From Hymenoscyphus infarciens (Eukaryota > Ascomycota > Leotiomycetes > Helotiales > Helotiaceae), in assembly GCA_001414345.1 (NCBI GenBank), contig LLCB01000183.1, positions 53,481-117,480 on the forward strand: a stretch of 64,000 nt of DNA, given 5' to 3'. The position numbers and the translations under genes were made by a program. A model generated the notes under the pieces. That model had not been told where the DNA came from and made no database searches. It saw only the letters and a program-made list of their open reading frames with translations. Below, in pieces: positions 11,986 to 21,290 of the stretch. Within the stretch, counting starts at the first letter, position 1; each line of letters starts with the position of its first letter.

Positions 11986-12460
11986 ATGTCCGAAAGTGAA
12001 AGCACCCGGGCGCCAAGTCCAGATAGGATTCCAGAGGTCAAGGAAGTGAAGGCTAACGACTAGAAACCGGAATGCACAGTTGGGGGTGACGGAAAACAAT
12101 GCGAGCAAAGAAAAGACCAAGTGGAAAATAAAAAGAACAAACCCAGAGACAGCAAAATGGGACCGGAACCGACTGCACCACCCACTCAACCAGATTCCTC
12201 GGCCTCCTACTGGCAAAAACATATCAAGTCGAAAATCACGACCCAAGGACAAGATAAAACCCATGGCCCCCTCGCCATCTAGAAGCCTCGAAAAAGCAGA
12301 TTTCAAGACCAAGTCGAAAGCCAAGTCAACAAAGGACGAGCCGAGAGAAAAATCGGCAATAGCCAAAAAGGAAGGCGGAGCCAAAAGTGGGGCGAAAAAG
12401 ATAGCGAAAAAGGAGCCGACATTCGGCCAAAAGTTTTGCCCTTGGAATCAAAAACATTAG
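11986..12460 (+). pseudogene. Doubtful lysine-rich protein gene with in-frame TAG
   Basis: An ATG at 11986 opens a charged frame (MSESESTRAPSPDR...), which meets TAG at 12061-12063. The same frame then continues with Lys/Pro-rich sequence to about 12227. A 55-nt GT-AG intron (12228-12282) would join it in frame to a Lys/Ala-rich tail (KSKAKSTKDEP..., KKEGGAKSGAKK) ending at 12460. The tail resembles basic, disordered nuclear proteins by composition only. The TAG could be spliced out only with a 27-nt intron (after GAG, phase 0), which is implausibly short. This is either a pseudogene with a nonsense mutation or a model I have not resolved. Confidence 0.35.
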
Positions 12461-12573
12461 TTATTTAGTTCGCATGTTATAGTAATGCGATGGTTTCTAT
12501 ATAGTTTTAATCCGTGTTCAAATCAGTGAAGTTATCGTAATTTAGCAATGATAAATACCCTGCTTTACACAAA

Positions 12574-14283
12574 TCAAACCTCCTTGCTCCCCTCGACCCT
12601 CTCGCTCACCTCCGGATCTTCAATCTCTGCCGTCTTCTCCCTAGACCTCAATTCCCTCCTCGCCAAAAACCAAATCGAGCTCAAATTAACCAACTGTCCA
12701 ACACCCATACATGCAGTAACAATGAATCCCGTATGGAAATTTGGAGCTTGAATAGCCGGGTACTCTACAAGTTGCGACCAAGCAACCATGGCTTGACCAA
12801 TCGCATTCATGCTAGCCGTGACAATAGCTCTCTCCTCCGCATCGTTGGACATAAGTGTTGTTGCCCAGGACATGCACATAGGACTTAAAACTATATTTGG
12901 ATACGTCAGTATTCGCAGGTCATGATTGGGAAACGACCCAAACATGAAGGGATACATACCACCATTAGTTCCCGTAATAATAAAAGCAAAAATCCGCCCC
13001 TTCTCCCCCACATCCCAAGCCGCAAGCATGATAGCCCCAATCAATACTCCACCACTAGCGAAAATACAAGGAACCCAGAACCTCCCCGTTTTATCGGCAT
13101 ACAAACCCGCTGCCAATGCCGAAACAACACTAACCGCCGTGTTAATAGTCGGCAAAGTATTAATTTGCGTAACGCTGTAGATTTTGGACTTCGCTTTGAG
13201 ATATAAACTGAATGGTTGGCCGGCGATGATAGCTCCTTGGTTGAGCAATGTCCAGTGGAGAACGAAGGAGTACCAATGCCAACGGCCGAAGACGCGTTTG
13301 ACTATTGTTTTTGAGATTTTGAGTTCGGCGGGGGCTGTGAGACCGATGAGCCGGGAACGGGCGAGAGCGTGTTGTGTTGAGGTTAGGAAACGGGGTTTAG
13401 AGCGATGAGGGACATCGGGGAAGACGAAGTAGCCCCTGTCAGTTATTAGTTGGAGAGGCTTTTAAAAGAAAGGGTTCAAATAGACCTACAAGAAGCATAC
13501 TGGTAAAGTGATGATGGTGCAAATGATAAATAACCACCGCCACCCAGCAAGACCATGAGTCCCATTCAGATTTTTATAAGCCGCAGCTTGTAAATATCCA
13601 GCAAACATCGTCCCCAACGGACTCGCTGTAAAGAAAAGTGCCACCCGTCTTGCAATCTCCTTTGGCTTATACCATGAACCAACAACATAGATCACTCCCG
13701 TGAACGAGATGGTTTCAGCCGCACCGACAAAGAATCGCAAGGCGTAAATGGTTTCTACATTCTTAGCCCATGCGCAACCGAAGGTAAACATCCCCCAAAG
13801 GAGTTCCATAGTTGGTAAGGCGATGTTTATTGGGATTCGGGTGATGATGTAACAGAATGGAATCATGAGTGTGCAGTACGAGGACCAGAAAACTATATCC
13901 AAGTAGTTTAGTTCGTTGCCGTGGAGGTTGAGGTCTTCTTTCATTCCACTGTTCAGTTCAAAAGTCGTTAGCGTTTTCTTCTTGCTGGACCTTCTCGCTT
14001 TTGGCACTTGGAAAAGGGGCATTGGCTTTAGAACTTACGAGACATAGGCATTGGTGATGGCAGCCTGGTCCAGATATTTGGTGAAGAACGACAAACAACC
14101 AAATACTAAAATCATAAGATCAAGTCTCAAAACGAGACTTTTCTCTATTGCTGGCATGTCTTCTGGATACCATCCTACTTTCGATAAAAAGCGATTCCAT
14201 GCTCCAAGCTTATATTCCCTTTCCGGCTCATATTCTGTTGTTTCAGACCCTTCAAGTACCCTCGGTGTGACCTTTTCAGCCAT
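12574..14283 (-). CDS. MFS transporter, Dal5/Fen2 (anion:cation symporter) type (521 aa)
   Basis: Exons on the minus strand are 14283-14039, 13948-13490 and 13435-12574. The introns are 90 and 54 nt; the second uses a GTAGGT donor. The N-terminal cytoplasmic part runs into the first helix ending KYLDQAAITNAYVSGMKEDL, a hallmark of the Dal5/pantothenate/allantoate permease group. The central loop after helix 6 carries FPDVPHRSKPRFLT and ARSRLIG. The second half has DAEERAIVTASMNAIGQAMVAWSQLVEYPA, also typical of this group. Roughly 12 helices are present. The likely role is plasma-membrane proton-coupled uptake of a small organic anion such as pantothenate, allantoate or a vitamin; the exact substrate is not predictable. 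The segment SFPNHDLRILTYPNIV near residue 360 looks unlike the family, but no frame-preserving intron removes it. Confidence 0.88.
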
Positions 14284-15235
14284 TGTGAATCCGAGAGAAA
14301 AACAACACGAAGGCTGATAAATTAAATAGAGCTCTGGCTAGGTGCTGATCAAGTTTTCACCAGCGCTTTATATTCTTCTACCAAGAGGCGATGCGGCACA
14401 AGTAATTGCGCTTTGATCTGGATAATATAACGCCATATTAGCAGCGATTGCAAAGAATAGATTCTTAACCAGGATCCCACCTTTGCGCTGAGAAATAGAT
14501 AACTCCACCGAGAACTGATATGTCTCATCGGGATTTATTCGTCTTCCCTTGAATTCGGTGGTGGGGCTCCCAGTGGGTTGTTTACCCCACTTCACACTTC
14601 TACCTTCTGCCTGGAACACACTGCTGTGGTAATACATACTGAACCTGGTGTTCTGAAGAATCTTGTTTCTCTGAATCGTTTCGCGTGGAGCATGGAGTCC
14701 AAGCAAAGTTATTTGAGGGTAAGAAATTCCTTGGGATTGTTCAAAACCAAAAATAGTTGAACTTTATCACCAAGTTTATTTCGACGTCCGTCCTACAGTC
14801 AGGTGTCCGTGACCCTGTGTAATTCAAGATCTCGAGTTTAACTGGTGCTGCAAAAGTCCTTGATCACCAGTTGTCATGGGTGTATCACGACATTCCAAAA
14901 GTGGATCGTGATATCGTGAACTCGCAATTGTCAATACCCAGAATTTCGGAGAACCCATAAAAACATCGGATGTCCAAAAGTGGTGGAATGATAGACGACA
15001 AATCAAGAAACTTCTGTAAACTTATATCCAAGTCGCGGCAAACTTAAGCAAGTGCGCGACGCTAGGACGGAACCGAGAATGTGGGTTTGTAGAAAAAGCA
15101 GAGCTAAGATGTAGAGTGCCCCCTAAAAATGAATGCCCGAGGAGGCGAACAAGTGTGAAAGCCAATTAATAACAAGCATCTTGATCTTCAGTCTTCAGTC
15201 TCGGTTTTGGAGGTTCAGTATTTCCAAAACTTGAA
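14284..15235. other. Divergent intergenic region between MFS and monooxygenase genes
   Basis: A minus-strand open frame of about 110 codons (14368-14706) lacks any recognisable feature and is not called. The rest is presumed promoter sequence for the two divergent genes. Confidence 0.35.
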
Positions 15236-17193
15236 ATGGCAAACCCAGAGGAAACGAGCAGCTCACCCAAGAGACAGATCTTACTGAATGCATTCAATAC
15301 ACCCGCAGTAGGAAGTACCTCGATAGGCCAATGGAAAGTAAGTTCTCTGCAAGTTTTTCAACCAACCGTAACAGGGCTAACGATGTTTTCCTCACCAGAA
15401 TCCAGTAGACAACTCTGATCAAAAACACACACTCGAGTATTGGATCGAACTCGCCAAGATCCTCGTAAGTTCCCTTCCGCTCCTCAACCCCGGGTTTCAG
15501 CACCTAAACAAACAAGGAACGTGGAAACTTCAACGCTCTCTTCCTAGCCGACTCATACGGAGGCTACGACGTATACGAAGGCAGTCTAGACCCATGTATC
15601 CAAAGAGCCGTCCAATGGCCAATGTTGGATCCCGTAATCGTTCGTCTCCTCCCCATAACCCCTCCCATGAATGGACTAACAATATCCAGCCATTATCTGC
15701 GATGGCAGCAGTAACCAAGAACCTCATATTCGGAATCACATCTTCTACTTCCTTCGAACCCCCAATGTTGCTCGCCAAACGCTTTTCAACTCTGGACCAT
15801 CTGACGAAAGGTCGCTTCGCGTGGAATATAGTGACTAGCTGGAAGAAGAGCGCTTTCAAAGCGATTGGCCTTGATGCCCCACCGGAACATGACGAGAGAT
15901 ATGCGAGGGCGGATGAGTATTTGAGAATAGTGTACAAGTATGTTCGAGCCCCAGTCTAATGTGAAGAGCGGAGCTTTGTTCGAGGTACACCTGACCTTGC
16001 AAGTAATATCCCAAAAGCCTAGGACGAGTATCTTCACTCTCCAAGAACGTTTAGAAGAATAGGGAAACCGATTTCTCAATTCTTCTAAATGCTCTCGTAC
16101 AATAGTCGAAATTGTGTAAGAGTTTCTAGGGGATCAAGGGGGTGTGCGTAGAGTAAAGCCCAGGATTCTTACTAGGAAATATCAGCACGCATCACTGTAC
16201 TAATGAAGTGCCAGACTCTGGGAAGGCTCTTGGGCAGACGATGCAGTAATAAAGGACGCAAAAAGTGATACCTACACAGATCCATCCAGAGTCCGTGAAA
16301 TCAACCACGATGGAAAGTTTTACAAGTTACAAAGTCACCACTTGGTTGATCCAAGTCCTCAGCGAACTCCATTTCTCTTCCAAGCTGGAACATCTCAGTG
16401 AGCGAGGTCAAAACACTCAAGGTTCCAACAAAACTAATGATTGTTTAGAGCTGGTTCGGAGTTTGCAGCCCGCCATGCAGAAGCAATCTTCATTGCTGGA
16501 CCCACACCTGAAGCCCTCCGCGTCAAAGTCGATAATGGGCGACGACTCGCCGAAAAGGCGGGTCGAAAGGCGAATGATGTGAAATTCTTTGCAACTTTTA
16601 CACCCCTCCTCGGTCGGACAGACGAAGAAGCGTATGCAAAGAAAGCGGAGTATGAAAAGTATAACTCGGAGATTGGAGGTTTGGTGTTCTTCAGCGGGGT
16701 AACGGGCATTGATGTTTCGAAATTGGGACCCGATGACCCAATTTCTGGAGCACAGTCCAAGTCTGTCAACACAGTGACATCGCATGTTGCAAGTCTAGAA
16801 AAAGAGCGGGAGGCAGGGACTGTGAAGACTCCCAGGACTTTGGGGGCCAATCTCTCGGCTGGTGGACTGAGTCCTTTAACGGTTGGGTCGCCAAGTACTG
16901 TCGCTGATGAGATGGAACGGTGGTTCAAGGTTGCTGATTTGGATGGCTTTAATATCGCGAATATTGTTCAACCGGGGAGCTATGTGGATGTTGTTGAGTT
17001 GCTTATTCCTGAGCTAAGAAAGAGAGGACTTTATCCAGAGGAGATTGAGGAAGGATTAACTGCACGGGAGAGGGTGTATGGCAAGGGTCAGAGGCATTTA
17101 TTACCAGGTCATGCAGGGAGTTCGTATAAGTACGATGTTTATAAAGTGGAATCGCCTTATATAGCAGCTGAAGTGATAGAAGATAGTTCGTAG
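15236..17193 (+). CDS. FMN-dependent monooxygenase, luciferase-like NtaA/SnaA/DmoA family (486 aa)
   Basis: Exons are 15236-15337, 15399-15464, 15517-15633, 15690-15937, 16215-16397 and 16449-17193; all junctions keep frame. The protein begins with KRQILLNAF and contains YWIELAKILERGNFNALFLADSYG split across exons 2-3. Exon 4 carries LTKGRFAWNIVTS and exon 5 LWEGSWADDA. Exons 5-6 give TPFLFQAGTSQAGSEFAARH, and LSPLTVGSPSTVADEM lies further on. These are signature stretches of the two-component flavin monooxygenases (nitrilotriacetate, pristinamycin or dimethylsulfide type), which use FMNH2 supplied by a separate reductase. Length matches the family. The substrate is unknown. Intron 4 is 277 nt, about five times the others, and carries repeat sequence. 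Confidence 0.9.
16045..16200. repeat. Dispersed repeat inside an intron (copy 1)
   Basis: Within the enlarged fourth intron of the monooxygenase gene, GTTTAGAAGAATAGGGAAAC, CTTCTAAA, a GGTGTGCGTAGAGTAA block and TTCTTACT occur in the same order as in 20870-21030. The paired motifs GTTTAGAAGAATAG and CTTCTAAA can fold back. The two copies are diverged but collinear. Confidence 0.5.
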
Positions 17194-18491
17194 GCCGATA
17201 TGTCACGGCGATATCATAATCTTAAAGGCTAACTGCCGTCGGTTGTTTAAGATATTCAAAGGGATCGAAGGCCATTAGGTCCAAGATGGGAAGCTTGAGC
17301 TAATTAAGAGACAGAAGCGACCTTCGCGCAGAGGATGATTGTCCCTTCCTGTTTCCTTTTCGACAAGGTATATTGCAGGGTGAGAGAAGGAGAGTAAAAC
17401 CAAAGTTCATCTCGCTTATTTCATATCACAGAGTAAGAGTTAGAAGTGTATAAGAACCATCGCATTACTGTAATAAAATGACAAAAAATCCAATGCTTGT
17501 GCCTACTTTTTAGTTTATCTTCTTTCCTAGTATTCTTTTGATTTAGACGGCTGTATACCCTAGCCAATAATGGTTTTAAGTTATTTATCCCCTCTTATAT
17601 CTCCTTTTTCTTCTTCACAGCAAACACTGTGTCTTAGAATATCCCGTTCATCTTTGTCAACGCCACCTTAGGCTTTGTCAAGGTCTGCTCTACTAAGGTT
17701 TCCTAGAATCAGCAATTCTTTAGTACGATAGAAAGTGGTGTTTTTGATTAAAAGATACCTACCTCAAAATCATCTTCACACCAGGAGCCCATGCTTCGCA
17801 CGTGCAGCCCCTCTCGGTTTTGTGAAAACAAGGGAACTTCCCTGGTAGTTAGTAAAATACCTTCTCTGTGAGCGCCAAGATAAATTTCTCCGTAGTAAAC
17901 TTGTCATTGGAAGGTTTTGCAAGCTAAGAATTTAATTAGCTGATTTTTTCTCTTGCTTCTATCTTGGACGCCTGTGCAGGATAACCATTGGCTTACCTTT
18001 GCTCTGCAACGAAGACACATGGTTCTTCACTTTTGAGAAGCGTACTTACATCTCTAAGCAGATTAGACGCACGAGTGAAGCGGCATGTTTTGTACCTTGC
18101 CGTATGCCGTCCAGTACTTAGGCCTTGAGAAAAAGAGGATTTCTTTGTCTACCCTACTCAATTGCTCGTCGGGTTTCTTGTGATACTTTTAGCTCTTCGA
18201 TGAATCCTTTGAACACTCATTCTTCGAGGCGTAGATCGTGAAGTGGGTCGCGTTGAAGGTCTTCTATTCCTGTTTCTGGTTCTATCTCGGTCTTTTTCTT
18301 CACGACCTCAGGATCTCTCTCTCTTTCTTCGGCCAGTCTTTTTGCGTCTTCTTTATTCCTACTTGGAATCAGAGTCAGAAGAGGAAGCGTATTCAGATGC
18401 TTGAGCATCTTCTAGCGTAAGTGGTGGTGCAGGGCTTCTCTTATGCCTGCTCTTAATTCTATCCTCCCTTGTCCCCTCTCACATCTCTGTA
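17194..18491. other. Intergenic with a possible decayed Arg-rich frame
   Basis: Most of the stretch has no coding signal. On the minus strand between about 18410 and 18165, two frames alternate in Arg/Ser/Lys/Glu-rich sequence, broken by stops. This could be the decayed downstream part of the open frame that begins further right. Confidence 0.3.
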
Positions 18492-18905
18492 TTATTCTTT
18501 GCCTCGTCGGTCTCTCCTCTCATCCCGGTAATCATCTTCATCGCTACACTCCTTCCTTCTCCGCCCATCGCTTCTTTCGCGTCGGTTCTCTTCGAAATCG
18601 CTGTGTTTTACTTTCTGTCTCGACTCCTGGAACTGGACTTCCCGATTGCCCCTCCCTTTTGTCTTTTCTTGCTTGTGAAACAAGTCGATAGTTGTTTTTA
18701 GAACTAGAATAGGCACTTTTCCAATCTGGCTTCTCTTCAGAATCGCCGGGGTCTTTTTTTCAGAATAGCCTTTTACCCATGACTCCTTGGAAGGCGGCCA
18801 AGATTTCTGATCTATGACAGGAATTTCTTCTTTGTCAGACGTTTTGTGTATGGTAAATTGATTGCAAGTATTTGGAAATCGATTTGAGATTAGGAAGGAA
18901 AAAAG
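18492..18905 (-). pseudogene. Charged R/D/E-rich open frame without a start codon
   Basis: The minus-strand frame ending at TAA 18492 stays open for about 400 bases but has no in-frame ATG. Its C-terminal half is Arg/Asp/Glu-rich (RRERSDGRRRKE, DEDDYRDERRDRRGKE), recalling RD/RS-type low-complexity domains by composition. It could be the last exon of an unresolved gene or a relic. It lies head-to-head with the cysteine-module gene at 19386, whose N-terminus is also Arg/His/Asp-rich. Confidence 0.3.
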
Positions 18906-19385
18906 AAAGAAATTTAGATGCGGTGCTCGAAGGATTTATACTTATTCTTTAGTAGAGCTGTGAATAATATATAGAAAAGAAAGTGTGAATGTTTATAAGA
19001 GAGGGGTTTGTGAATGGCAGTTTGGAGCCCATTCAAATTGAGTATTTTTTGGCACTGAGAGGAAAGTGAAAACATCTCGCTTTCAGTGCTAACTCGGAGG
19101 TCTTGATTTTTAACTTAGTTCACAGGTTTAGCTAGTTACAGGTGGATTCGGGGGAAGGAAGTAAGTTACTTTCTGAAACTCAAATCTCGCTAAACATACA
19201 CGAGCCCCTCGCCGAGTCAGCGGGCTCTGGCTTTGACTTTACCTTCGGGTTTTGTTATTCACAGGCGTTTCTATAAATATGTCTAATTGTAGACCGCTCG
19301 TTTTTCCCTCCTTCTTCCATCACATCACTGTGAACGACCAAACTCTAAATTCCAGATTCTCAAATAAAAGCTACAAGAAAACAAA

Positions 19386-20414
19386 ATGCACCACGGAAAG
19401 GATGACCGTCGCCTAGAACATCGCCACGATAAGTCACATAGACCAAGAGAAAGAGCGCGTTCAAGTGTCAAGAAACCCAAGATGTGTTTTTTCTCCAAAA
19501 CTCGCGGCTGTACCGAACATACACAAGCCAACGAAGAATACACGTCCTGCAAGCGGTGATTTCAACGAGTATGATCAACCTTCCGTTTTCAAAAGCGTTG
19601 AATGCTAATTGCAAAAAAGGATCTCCGGGCTCCTGCTGATTACAGTACCAACCATCTTGCAACTACATTACATAGATCAAAATGGCCAAAGGAACACGAG
19701 AACTTCCGATGTTATTTCAAATATGGTCCTGATAAATGCCCAAATAGGACTACGATCGACGGAACGTCATGTAAAGAGTGTTATGTTCATGTAGGTTGAT
19801 CTATTTCAGGTCCTATGATTTTTCTATTGACAAGATATAAGCGACGAAAGAACCATTTGCCAGTTTCCCCGAGGGATGAAGAAATCAAGTTCATGTCGAA
19901 CCCCGATTTTTGGACCATGCCAACGGAAAAGTCCATGTGCTGCTATTTCATGTGGGGATGCGGGTATGCCTCAAGTAAACGGAGGTTCCCTTGCTTTCGA
20001 TGCTTCAGCACGGTATGAGAAAACAATAGCCCTTGCGGGAAACTATGCTAATCACCATCTTATAAAGGTCCAAGCAAGAAAAGTGAAAATCAGAGACGAA
20101 ATATTCCTAGAAGACCTCCTTCCCATTCTCCGTGAAGGTCTGAAACCGGGCGAATATGGAGCGCAAGATGAATACCCGTGCTGGTTGAGCAAATCACACA
20201 AGTGCCCACATACTACTTGGGTTCCGGGAACGGTATGCGAGGGCCACTACAAGGTGTGTGGGAAACTTTAACACCAAAATAGCTTCCATTGACTGACATC
20301 CTATAGGCTAGTATTAGGTCTCCCCGGGATTTGGCCATAGACGGTAGTACAGATTCTCCGTTCATAATTTGGGATAATTTCAACTGCACCCCCAGTTCTT
20401 CCGAGAGAAATTGA
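19386..20414 (+). pseudogene. Cysteine-module gene, four exon-encoded C-x5-8-C-x10-12-C-x2-[CH] units, nonsense in unit 1
   Basis: Five exons, all joined in phase 0: 19386-19568, 19620-19790, 19842-20012, 20068-20253 and 20307-20414. The introns are 51, 51, 55 and 53 nt, most with GCTAAT or GACTGAC-like branch sites. Exons 2 and 3 are both exactly 57 codons; exons 1 and 4 have 61 and 62. Each of the first four exons ends three codons after a cysteine motif. The motifs are C34-x7-C-x12-C-x2-stop; C-x8-C-x10-C-x2-C; C-x5-C-x10-C-x2-C; and C-x7-C-x10-C-x2-H. In unit 1 a TGA (19557-19559) sits exactly where the other units have the fourth Cys/His. The ordered Cys/His pattern suggests metal-binding fingers or disulphide modules. 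No signal peptide is visible, and the N-terminus is Arg/His/Lys-rich. I do not recognise the family. It is called a pseudogene because of the TGA; sequencing error is an alternative. Confidence 0.6.
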
Positions 20415-21290
20415 TCCTTTTTAAATTATTTATATTACAAGACTAGAGTTATTATTACTATAGTTAGCATTGAATTAATAGCATGGTTTCAATCTTGGCT
20501 CTATCCCGTGACAATAAGAGTTAGAGTGTCAGTATGATAGTCACTCCTCTTACCAAAGCCAAACAATGACAAGCGTTCTTGTCTTGAAAGTTTTACACCA
20601 AACTTCCTATTTTCTAGGGCTTACTATGTCCGTCTTACACCGAAGGTAACACGACCTACTCCTCTTTACATACGTCCTACATACGAGCCTAAGCGTCGAC
20701 ACAAGGCCTCACCAAAGCTAAGCGCTGTATTCAATATGAAATGAAAAAAGCAAGAAAGGATTTACAAGTAAGCTTCACAGAGTACTAAATGATAAGCAAG
20801 ATGAGTATTCATCGACGAATATCCCCTTTCCTGTCACACGGGTCGCTCTCGCACAATTAAGAATATTGTTCTAGAAGTTTAGAAGAATAGAGAAAGCGAT
20901 TTTTTACTTCTTCTAAAACTTCTTCAACAATGCTTTTAATTATCCCAGACAATTTCGTAGAATCGAAGTAAAAGCAGGTGGGTGTTCACAGAGTAATGTC
21001 TACGTTTCTTACTGAAAAGTATCAAACTCAACCTCGCAAGATGCCCATACAAGAATGTACCAAAAAAGGGGGATTTCCCCACCGGTAATCAAGAAACATA
21101 GAAGCTCCACTAAAAAATAACTACACTCCTAGCCTATCCACAATTACAAAACCACCAGGCAACAACCAATAAAAACAAAAGATCTTCAGACCCGCGAAAA
21201 ACAATCTCCACCAACTTACCTCCTCCGCCAGTTCAAAATAAAACCCCTTCAAAACCCCGTCCAGCGCTTTTCATCCAGACTTGGGCACCG
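20415..21290. other. Intergenic with a second copy of the intron repeat
   Basis: No gene is supported. Bases 20870-21030 repeat, in order, the motifs of the repeat in the monooxygenase intron (GTTTAGAAGAATAGAGAAAG, CTTCTAAA, GGTGGGTGTTCACAGAGTAA, TTCTTACT). Confidence 0.5.

Noticed and set aside
12900..12960. Possible extra intron in the MFS transporter (family-unlike segment)
   Set aside because: GT-AG pairs exist (GTCGTT...ATAG) but removing them breaks the downstream frame.
14368..14706. 112-codon minus-strand frame between MFS and monooxygenase genes
   Set aside because: Unrecognised, no conserved motif, and located in a presumed divergent promoter.
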